Below, piece by piece: positions 57,153 to 64,000 of a stretch of 64,000 nucleotides of DNA. The position numbers and the translations under genes are program-made. The notes below the pieces were generated by a model. That model searched no databases. It was not told the origin of the DNA and was given only the letters and a program-made list of their open reading frames with translations. Origin of the DNA: Sphingomonas sp. LaA6.9 (lineage in GTDB: Bacteria; Pseudomonadota; Alphaproteobacteria; Sphingomonadales; Sphingomonadaceae); assembly GCF_022601895.1 (NCBI RefSeq), contig NZ_JAKVIO010000012.1, forward strand, positions 26,356 to 90,355, given 5' to 3'. Numbering within the stretch: the first letter of the stretch is position 1; each line of letters begins with the position of its first letter.

Positions 57153-58864
57153 TTGGCTTCCGCCTGACTGAGCGCCGGATGGCGGCTGTAGAGCCATTTC
57201 TGCTGCCCGATCGAGAGGATGTTGTTGGTCAGCCAGTAGAGCTGCAGGCCCGCCGCGAAGGGTGCCATGATGAACATGAAGACCCAGGGCATGATGCCGA
57301 ACACCTGCTGCTGCACCGGATCTGCGGGCGCGGGGTTGAGCTTGAACTGCAGCCACATCGAAATGCCAAGCAGGATCGGCAGCACGCCCAGCGCGATCAT
57401 CGAAGGTGGCGTGAAGGGTAGCAGCCCGAACAGGTTAACCGGAGTCATGGGATCGGGCGCCGACAGGTCCTTGATCCACAACGCGAAGGGCTGGTGGCGC
57501 ATTTCGATCGTCAGCAGCAGCACCTTGTAGAGCGCGTAGAAGATCGGGATTTGCAGCAGGATGGGAAGGCAGCCCGCGAGCGGATTGATCTTTTCCTGCT
57601 GATAGAGCTTGAGCATCTCCTGCTGGAGCCGCGGCTTGTCGTCCTTGTAGCGTTCCTGCAACGCCTTCATCTTGGGCTGCACCACGCGCATGCCCGCCAT
57701 CGACTTGAACTGCTTCTGTGCGATCGGGAACATCAACAGGCGGATGATGAGCGTCAGCCCGATGATCGCGACGCCAAAATTGCCGAAGACGCGGAACAGC
57801 CAGTCGAGCAGGTAGAAGATCGGCTTTTCGAACCAGTAGAACCAGCCCCAGTCGATGCCGCGATCGAACTGCCTGATGCCGAGATCATCCTCGTAGCGAT
57901 CGAGCACGCTGACCTCCTTTGCGCCCGCAAAGAAGCGCGAGGTGGTGCTGAGCGCCTTGCCCGGCTGGACGATCTGCGGTTCGCCGGTGAAATCGGCCTG
58001 ATAATTCTTGTCCGATCCGACGCGGAAGGTGCCGTTGATGTTCGCGGCCTGATCGGGGACGAGCGCGGTCAGCCAGTATTTGTCGGTGAAGCCGAGCCAG
58101 CCGCCCTTGGACGCGTTCTTGACGCCGTTATTGCCCGCCTCGTCGACATTGCTGAAGTTGATGTCGTAATTGGCGGCGCCGTTGAACACGCCCATCGGGC
58201 CGATGTGGATCGTCCAGCTGTCGGGATCCTTGAAGACGCCCTGGCGGCTGACAAAGCCGAAGGGCTGCGCTGCGACAGCGCCTGCGCCGGTGTTGGTCAC
58301 GGTCTGCCTGACCGTGAACATGTAATCCTTGTCGACCGACAGGTTGATGTCGAAGCGCTGCCCCTGGGCATTGTCCCAGCTCAGGGTCACCGGCGATTCC
58401 GGTGTGAGTGCGGGAGCGCTCGCGGTCCAGACCGTGTCGGCGGTCGGGGCGACCAGGCCTTGTCCGGTCCAGCCGAAGCCGGCCAGATAGCTTTCCTTGG
58501 CACCCGCAGGCGACAACAGGCGGATCGGCGGCGAATTTTTGGCGATCGTCTCGCGGTAGCGCGTGAGGGTGAGGTCGTCGATGCGCGCGCCCTTGAGGTT
58601 GATCGAGCCCTTGAGTGCAGGCGTCTCGATCTTCACGCGTGGTGCCTCGGCAAGTACGGCGGCGCGCTCGCGCAGCGCGGCCGGACCTTGCGGCACCGGG
58701 CTGCCCGTCGCGCTCGGCACGGGAACCTGCTTGCCGTCGACCACCTTGGTCGCGGGGGGATTGGCGGTGGGGAAATAGCGGTCGGAGACGAAAGTCCATC
58801 CGAACAGCACGAGAGCCGACAGCACGATCGCCAGGACCATGTTGCGATTATTGTCCAACGTCAT
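57149..58864 (-). CDS. yidC: Membrane protein insertase YidC
   Basis: It inserts proteins into the inner membrane alone or with SecYEG. The 571-residue protein has an N-terminal helix (MVLAIVLSALVLFGWTFVSD), a large periplasmic domain (about 60-350) and the conserved five-helix core. The core includes FGVAIIGLTLIIRLLMFPIAQKQFKSMAGMRVVQPKM and GCLPILLQIPIFYALYKVLL. Length and layout are typical of alphaproteobacteria. It starts 9 bp after yidD. Confidence 0.98.
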   Translation of the reverse strand: MTLDNNRNMVLAIVLSALVLFGWTFVSDRYFPTANPPATKVVDGKQVPVPSATGSPVPQGPAALRERAAVLAEAPRVKIETPALKGSINLKGARIDDLTLTRYRETIAKNSPPIRLLSPAGAKESYLAGFGWTGQGLVAPTADTVWTASAPALTPESPVTLSWDNAQGQRFDINLSVDKDYMFTVRQTVTNTGAGAVAAQPFGFVSRQGVFKDPDSWTIHIGPMGVFNGAANYDINFSNVDEAGNNGVKNASKGGWLGFTDKYWLTALVPDQAANINGTFRVGSDKNYQADFTGEPQIVQPGKALSTTSRFFAGAKEVSVLDRYEDDLGIRQFDRGIDWGWFYWFEKPIFYLLDWLFRVFGNFGVAIIGLTLIIRLLMFPIAQKQFKSMAGMRVVQPKMKALQERYKDDKPRLQQEMLKLYQQEKINPLAGCLPILLQIPIFYALYKVLLLTIEMRHQPFALWIKDLSAPDPMTPVNLFGLLPFTPPSMIALGVLPILLGISMWLQFKLNPAPADPVQQQVFGIMPWVFMFIMAPFAAGLQLYWLTNNILSIGQQKWLYSRHPALSQAEAK

Positions 58865-58873
58865 TCCCCCAAA

Positions 58874-59086
58874 TCATGGAACGGGATCATAACCCGAGCC
58901 ACCCCAGGGGTGGCAGCGGGCGATGCGCCTGGCGGCGAGCCAGGAGCCTTTGAGTGCGCCATAGCGGCTGAGTGCGGTGATTGCATAGGCCGAACAGCTC
59001 GGCTGATAACGACAGCTGGGCGGCAGGATCACCGAAGGGCCGATCTGCCAGAGGCGTGCGACACCGATCAGCAGTTTCGCGATCAT
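58874..59086 (-). CDS. yidD: Membrane protein insertion efficiency factor YidD
   Basis: This 70-residue protein has a hydrophobic N-terminus, [24 protein letters not shown] with three conserved cysteines, and [13 protein letters not shown] at the end. It assists YidC-dependent insertion. Its start overlaps the rnpA stop by one base (TAATG). Confidence 0.97.
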   Translation of the reverse strand: MIAKLLIGVARLWQIGPSVILPPSCRYQPSCSAYAITALSRYGALKGSWLAARRIARCHPWGGSGYDPVP

Positions 59087-59412
59087 TATCGCGCGGCCTT
59101 CGCGAGTGCTTTGGAAAGTTCACGGCGCAGGTCGCCGAAGTCCCGCTCCACCCCGCCGGCGCGTCCGATCAGCACATGATCCGCGCCTGCGACGCCCTGC
59201 TCGGGCAAAAGCTCGCGGATAAGCGCACGAAAACGGCGCTTCATCCGGTTCCGGACAACAGCGCCGCCGATCTTCCTGGTAACCGTGATGCCGTATCGGA
59301 CGAGCGATTCGCCATCGTCCCGCGCGCGCACGAGCAGGACGAAGCCCGGCATCGCCACACGCTTGCCGCCGTTCGCCGCCAGATAGTCGGCGCGGCGGCT
59401 AAGGCCAATCAG
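59086..59412 (-). CDS. rnpA: Ribonuclease P protein component with non-standard start
   Basis: RnpA is the protein subunit of RNase P, which matures tRNA 5' ends. The recognised domain ([25 protein letters not shown]... [28 protein letters not shown]) ends at 59086 and overlaps yidD. No ATG, GTG or TTG lies between the rpmH stop and this domain. Choices are a CTG at 59412 overlapping the rpmH TGA (108 residues, near the family length), an ATT one codon later, or nested starts upstream of or inside rpmH (ATG 59550, TTG 59565) that would encode about 50 extra residues. I give the CTG coordinates. Confidence 0.85.
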   Translation of the reverse strand: MIGLSRRADYLAANGGKRVAMPGFVLLVRARDDGESLVRYGITVTRKIGGAVVRNRMKRRFRALIRELLPEQGVAGADHVLIGRAGGVERDFGDLRRELSKALAKAAR

Positions 59413-59543
59413 GCCGACAGAACCTTGCGGCCGCGTGCGCGACGGGCGCGGATCACATTGCGACCGCCCGGGGTCGCCATGCGTGCGCGGAAGCCGTGAC
59501 GGCGGGCGCGCACAAGGTTGCTCGGCTGGAAGGTGCGCTTCAT
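59409..59543 (-). CDS. rpmH: 50S ribosomal protein L34
   Basis: A 44-residue basic protein beginning [20 protein letters not shown] and ending [10 protein letters not shown], diagnostic of L34. GAGGAAAT lies 7 bp before the ATG. The whole gene sits inside an open rnpA-frame (59086-59565), as in genomes where rpmH and rnpA overlap. It is the first gene of the operon that continues to engB. Confidence 0.97.
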   Translation of the reverse strand: MKRTFQPSNLVRARRHGFRARMATPGGRNVIRARRARGRKVLSA

Positions 59544-59563
59544 CGCTCATTTCCTCAAACGTC

Positions 59564-59596
59564 AAAATAGAAAATGGCCGCCTCAGGCGGGCGGCC
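59564..59596 (-). terminator. Terminator upstream of rpmH
   Basis: On the minus strand GGCCGCC and GGCGGCC form a 7-bp stem followed by ATTTTCTATTTT. It should end transcription of the upstream membrane-protein gene just before rpmH. Confidence 0.75.
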
Positions 59597-59634
59597 GCTG
59601 TTGGGGGGGCGGATATTGAAACTGGTGGCGGAAG

Positions 59635-59943
59635 TCAATCGGATTCGGTCGCCTGATCGCGCGCAATTTCCGCGCGCCGCTTCGCGCTTGCGCGCCTCAG
59701 GCTCCAGTCGGCCCATTCGCCATATTTGGGATGCCGCTTCTTGAACGCGACATAGCGCTTCTTGGCCCAGTGCGAATTCCTGAGCGCAAGGCTCGCGCCG
59801 ATCGCGAACAGGACGATCCCGCCGGGCCCGGGAAGCGGCGACACTATCGGCGCCAGCACGATCAGCGCGCAGCCGAGCAGGAACAGCGCGTAGCGGACGC
59901 GCTCGTCGCGCGCAATAGCGGAAAGACGGTCCTTCAGCCTCAT
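59635..59943 (-). CDS. Small membrane protein of unknown function
   Basis: This 102-residue protein has one long or two short hydrophobic segments (YALFLLGCALIVLAPIVSPL, then GGIVLFAIGASLAL) around a PGPGG turn, and a basic C-terminal tail (KKRYVAFKKRHPKYGEWADWSLRR). I chose the ATG at 59943; an open frame continues upstream. Similar PGPGG membrane proteins occur beside translation or comM genes in related bacteria, but I know no function. It is divergent from comM. Confidence 0.75.
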   Translation of the reverse strand: MRLKDRLSAIARDERVRYALFLLGCALIVLAPIVSPLPGPGGIVLFAIGASLALRNSHWAKKRYVAFKKRHPKYGEWADWSLRRASAKRRAEIARDQATESD

Positions 59944-60064
59944 GCCGGCGATGTGGGAATCGCGTTTCGCGGGCGCAAGGCGCGATATGGTCGTTCGTCG
60001 AAAACCCGTCTCGACTCCGCAACGATCTGTCGCCACAGTGCGCCGGAACAAAACGGGAGCGAGC

Positions 60065-61573
60065 ATGGTATCCATTGTCTCGACAGTGGCTTATCTGGGA
60101 CTTGAGGCACGCGCGGTCGAAACGCAGGTACAGGTCGCGGCGGGGGTTCCGGGGTTCGTCGTCGTCGGCTTGCCCGACAAGGCTGTCGCTGAAAGCCGCG
60201 AGCGCGTTCGCGCCGCGATCGCGGCGATCGGGCTCGCGCTGCCGCCCAAGCGGATCACGGTCAACCTGTCACCCGCGGACCTGCCCAAGGAAGGGTCGCA
60301 TTACGATCTGCCGATCGCACTCGGCCTGCTCGGCGCCATGGGCGTGATCGATGCCGAGACGCTGGCATCCTATGTCGTCGTGGGCGAACTCGGGCTCGAC
60401 GGGCGCGTGGCGCCATCGCCTGGCGTGCTGCTCGCGGCGCTTCACGCCTCGGAAGCGGCGAAAGGGCTGATATGCCCCGCAGCGCAGGGGCCCGAGGCGG
60501 CGTGGGCGGGTGATGTCGAGGTGATCGCTGCGCCCGACCTGCTCAGCCTGCTCAACCATTTCAAGGGCAGCGCCCTGCTCCGTCCGCCTGTGCCGGGCGA
60601 AGTCGCGATGAACGGGCATGGCCCGGATCTGAAACAGGTGAAGGGACAGGAAACCGCGAAGCGCGCGCTCGAGATCGCGGCGGCTGGCGGGCACAATCTG
60701 CTGATGATCGGCCCGCCGGGCGCGGGAAAGTCGCTGCTTGCCTCGTGCCTTCCGGGAATTCTGCCCGAACTCGCGGCCGCAGAGGCGCTCGAGGTCTCGA
60801 TGGTCGCGTCGGTCGCGGGCGAACTGACCGACGGGCGCCTTATCCGCGCGCGGCCCTTCCGGAGCCCGCATCATTCGGCGTCCATGGCGGCGCTGGTCGG
60901 CGGCGGATTGAAGGTGCGACCGGGCGAGGTGAGCCTTGCGCATCTGGGCGTGCTCTTTCTCGACGAGCTTCCCGAATTCCAGCGCGCGGTGCTCGATTCG
61001 CTCCGGCAGCCGCTCGAGACGGGCACGGTCAGCGTCGCGCGCGCCAATGCGCACGTCACCTTCCCCGCGCGCGTGCAGATGGTGGCGGCGATGAATCCGT
61101 GCCGTTGCGGGCATCTGGGCGATCCCGCGCTCGCCTGCGCCCGTGCACCGCGCTGCGCCGCCGACTATCAGGCCAAGGTCTCGGGGCCGCTGCTCGACAG
61201 GATCGATCTGCATGTGGAGGTGCAGGCGGTGACCGCCGCCGATCTCGTGCTGCCGCCGCCCGCGGAAGGGTCCGCTCAGGTCGCCGCGCGCGTCGCGGCA
61301 GCGCGCGATATCCAGACCGCGCGCTATCGGGGGCAGGGCATTCGCACCAATGCCGAGGTAGATGGCGAAGTTCTGCAGGCGGTGGCGACGCCCGACGAGC
61401 CGGGGCGAAAGCTGCTCGCGCAGGCCGCCGAGGCGATGCGGCTTTCGGCGCGCGGCTACACCCGAATCCTGCGGGTGGCGCGGACGATCGCCGATCTGGC
61501 GGCAAGCGATGGTGTAGGGCGTGTTCATGTCGCCGAAGCACTCAGCTATCGGCGCCAGGCTCCGCGTAACTAA
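60065..61573 (+). CDS. comM: YifB/ComM-family Mg-chelatase-like AAA+ ATPase
   Basis: This 502-residue protein has an N-terminal Lon-like domain (VPGFVVVGLPDKAVAESRERVRAAIAAIGL), a central AAA+ domain with Walker A GPPGAGKSLLAS, the FRSPHHSASMAALVGGG segment, Walker B LFLDELPEF and the arginine-finger region, plus a C-terminal extension. In Vibrio and Acinetobacter ComM is a branch-migration helicase that extends homologous strand exchange during transformation. With dprA in the same window this points to competence, although no uptake genes are seen. The ATG at 60065 has GGGAGC upstream. Confidence 0.95.
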   Translation: MVSIVSTVAYLGLEARAVETQVQVAAGVPGFVVVGLPDKAVAESRERVRAAIAAIGLALPPKRITVNLSPADLPKEGSHYDLPIALGLLGAMGVIDAETLASYVVVGELGLDGRVAPSPGVLLAALHASEAAKGLICPAAQGPEAAWAGDVEVIAAPDLLSLLNHFKGSALLRPPVPGEVAMNGHGPDLKQVKGQETAKRALEIAAAGGHNLLMIGPPGAGKSLLASCLPGILPELAAAEALEVSMVASVAGELTDGRLIRARPFRSPHHSASMAALVGGGLKVRPGEVSLAHLGVLFLDELPEFQRAVLDSLRQPLETGTVSVARANAHVTFPARVQMVAAMNPCRCGHLGDPALACARAPRCAADYQAKVSGPLLDRIDLHVEVQAVTAADLVLPPPAEGSAQVAARVAAARDIQTARYRGQGIRTNAEVDGEVLQAVATPDEPGRKLLAQAAEAMRLSARGYTRILRVARTIADLAASDGVGRVHVAEALSYRRQAPRN

Positions 61574-61653
61574 ATTGTCTTGCCAGTCACGACAATTGGC
61601 ATAGTCTCCATCGCAGAGCTGCAAAGATGCGGCCAACTATAGGGGGAAATGTC

Positions 61654-62052
61654 ATGGAATGGATGATCCTGCCTTTCAAGCGTTATGCCGATTTCGCGGG
61701 CCGTTCACGGCGCAAGGAATACTGGATGTTCTTCCTGTTGAATCTGATTATCTACGTTGTCCTGATGGGCGCGACCGGCGGCTTTGGAATGATGACCGAC
61801 CCGATGGCCGCGGCCAGTGGGGCGGGCGGATTTTCGATGGCAGTGCTGCTCTATGCGCTGATCGTCTTCATTCCCGCGCTGGCGGTTCAGGTGCGGCGCT
61901 TCCACGATCAGGACAAATCGGGCTGGTTCGTGCTCCTGAACTTCATTCCGTTCGTCGGCGCACTCATCGTCATCGTCTTCATGTGCCTTGAAGGCACGCG
62001 CGGTGCCAATCGCTTCGGCGACGATCCCAAAGCGGAAGAAGTCGCTGCCTGA
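61654..62052 (+). CDS. DUF805 membrane protein
   Basis: This 132-residue protein has the DUF805 opening WMILPFKRYADFAGRSRRKEYWMFFLLNL and the C-terminal VRRFHDQDKSGWFVLLNFIPFVGALIVIVFMCLEGTRGANRFGDDP. It has three or four membrane helices. The family is found widely and is of unknown function. GGGGG lies 8 bp before the ATG at 61654. tRNA-Leu follows 60 bp downstream. Confidence 0.92.
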   Translation: MEWMILPFKRYADFAGRSRRKEYWMFFLLNLIIYVVLMGATGGFGMMTDPMAAASGAGGFSMAVLLYALIVFIPALAVQVRRFHDQDKSGWFVLLNFIPFVGALIVIVFMCLEGTRGANRFGDDPKAEEVAA

Positions 62053-62112
62053 GTTGATCGTAAAGCAAGGTGTTGCGGGCGGCCCCGGTCTCGGCTAGGG
62101 CCGCCCTTCGCT

Positions 62113-62197
62113 GCCCCTGTGGCGAAATTGGTAGACGCATTCGACTCAAAATCGAACGCCGCAAGGCATGCTGGTTCGAGTCCGGCCAGGGGCACCA
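62113..62197 (+). tRNA. tRNA-Leu (anticodon CAA)
   Basis: An 85-nt class II tRNA: acceptor stem GCCCCTG/CAGGGGC, anticodon loop CTCAAAA with anticodon CAA, a long variable arm (CGCCGCAAGGCA region), T-arm GGTTCGAGTCC and encoded CCA. It reads UUG codons. Such leucine tRNA genes are frequent integration sites; the sequence after its 3' end changes character. Confidence 0.97.
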
Positions 62198-62349
62198 GAA
62201 ACTATCCATAGGCGTTCGCTAGCGTCCGCCATGCGTATGTAAATCAAGGGTTTATTGGTGTATCCTGTTCGGCCTCGTCCGGGCAAAATCACACCTATCC
62301 GGTACATTTGATGGTATCTGGGTGGGTTTCGCCCGGTTTGACGACCGAC
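62198..62349. other. AT-richer stretch after tRNA-Leu, possible attachment region
   Basis: No gene is evident. The stretch includes GCGTTCGCTAGCGTCCGC and TCAAGGGTTTATTGGTGTATCC, a style often seen at tRNA-linked attachment sites, then runs into the 3' end of the lone mreB. No integrase or direct repeat of the tRNA 3' end is visible within the window. Confidence 0.35.
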
Positions 62350-63411
<1,062 letters not shown>

Positions 63412-63570
63412 TCATCCATCCTGCAGCCGCGTCATGCTCACGATGGCGCATTTCGTGGCATATTCTCCCGCTTCAGCCCCGAAATGATCCCGTGCGTTGG
63501 CCTTGGTCGCGGCGGAGGTGAGAAAGGCTTCCTCCACCAAGGCTTCCGTGACAAGCGGATATCCGATCAT
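63412..63570 (-). CDS. Small unrecognised protein upstream of mreB
   Basis: A possible 52-residue product (MIGYPLVTEALVEEAFL... ending MTRLQDG), whose stop lies 18 bp before the mreB start on the same strand. It is open up to a TTG at 63765, which would add an arginine-rich N-terminus. No family is recognised. The composition of the last 50 residues is protein-like, but the gene is uncertain. Confidence 0.35.
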   Translation of the reverse strand: MIGYPLVTEALVEEAFLTSAATKANARDHFGAEAGEYATKCAIVSMTRLQDG

Positions 63571-63736
63571 CCAGTGAGTGTCGCCGTCGCCATCGTAGAT
63601 GTGCTCGCACGCGGTCGGCCCCGGACGCTTTCTATGGCGCGGCGTACGCGAATTGACGCCAGCGTGAGCCAGTAATGTGCTATGATTGAATATCACCTGA
63701 CAATTTATCAAGCGTCCCGTGACTGGGAGACCCACG

Positions 63737-63759
63737 CGCTCCCGCTTGAGCCGGGAGCG
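63737..63759. other. Hairpin near right edge
   Basis: CGCTCCCG and CGGGAGCG are exact complements around a 7-nt loop, immediately before the plus-strand frame that runs off the window. It could be an operator or attenuator. Confidence 0.4.
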
Positions 63760-63764
63760 ACACA

Positions 63765-64000
63765 ATGGAACTTTACCATTTCGGAAAACGGGTTGGTCCC
63801 GTCATCGAGTTAATTGGCATAGCGGGGCAAAGCCTCGCAACGCCGATCCAGTTCGCATGGCGAAGGCTGCGTCGCTCTCGCGCGAACCTGAGGCGGAACG
63901 AAGACCCGCTACTGGAGGGCGGATCGTGTCCCACGCCATGGTGTAGGTCCGCAGGGACGGTCACGGCGATCTCCGGCCAGGCCGGGCTGATCACGCTGCC
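63765..64000 (+). CDS. Partial unrecognised frame running off the window
   Basis: From an ATG at 63765 (GGGAG 8 bp upstream) the frame is open for 78 codons to the window end. It begins MELYHFGKRVGPVIELIGIA, continues with a basic stretch (AWRRLRRSRANLRRNED) and ends in a hydrophobic segment (AISGQAGLITLP). It could be a small membrane protein. No family is recognised, and the frame could be chance in high-GC DNA. Confidence 0.35.
   Translation, partial: MELYHFGKRVGPVIELIGIAGQSLATPIQFAWRRLRRSRANLRRNEDPLLEGGSCPTPWCRSAGTVTAISGQAGLITL

Overview
The window is 64 kb of high-GC chromosome from an alphaproteobacterium, almost certainly a sphingomonad (Sphingomonadales; genus not resolvable by eye). 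Support: C4-pathway heme synthesis (5-aminolevulinate synthase), the coaBC/dut/ubiB/ubiE/mutM block, rpsT next to dnaA, the rpmH-rnpA-yidD-yidC-engB operon, a TonB-dependent receptor of sphingomonad type, paired secreted S9 peptidases, a cytochrome b561-YceI fusion, and dispersed palindromic repeats whose arms contain 'CGCTCATCCTGAGGAG'. Most of the window is ordinary core genome with short intergenic gaps and many 1-4 bp start/stop overlaps.

Layout. 1-613: gene-poor edge abutting tRNA-Lys. 614-2822: tRNA-Lys, folK, a family 5 uracil-DNA glycosylase, aguB. 3129-10219: TonB receptor, a frameshifted HTH gene, katG, aguA; aguA and aguB together convert agmatine to putrescine but are 6.4 kb apart. 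10229-16318: palindromic repeat, secreted M28 peptidase, and two tandem secreted S9 peptidases. 16380-21252: rpsD, a small secreted protein, chorismate mutase, a GIY-YIG/TrmJ fusion embedded in palindromic repeat arms, then nrdR-glyA-rpiB. 21422-26882: lipoprotein, ferredoxin reductase, a low-GC SUKH-type gene, a second palindrome family, then btaA-btaB (betaine lipid synthesis) behind a Pho-box-like site, and a SpoIIAA-like gene.

26934-40480: b561-YceI fusion and hemA, murI, plsY-dprA, topA, and the minus-strand run ubiE-ubiB-coaBC-doxX-dut-moeB-dsrE. 40626-43615: mutM, rpsT, dnaA. 43688-55935: DUF4136 lipoprotein, trpS-murJ, secB, Tim44-like, mltA, Smr, GGDEF/EAL, dapE, cupin, orphan response regulator, DJ-1/PfpI, GST. 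55984-59543: rpmH-rnpA-yidD-yidC-engB-DUF4269, in which rnpA and the DUF4269 gene lack an ordinary start codon. 59635-62052: membrane protein, comM/yifB, DUF805. 62113-64000: tRNA-Leu(CAA), then what looks like the start of an accessory segment with a lone, divergent mreB and unrecognised small frames.

The most unusual feature is 18531-19001. A small GIY-YIG nuclease gene lies between the two arms of the same palindrome that is scattered through the window as gene-free copies. Its reading frame runs through repeat-derived sequence into the tRNA methyltransferase trmJ. This arrangement resembles REP/RAYT elements, but with a GIY-YIG enzyme.
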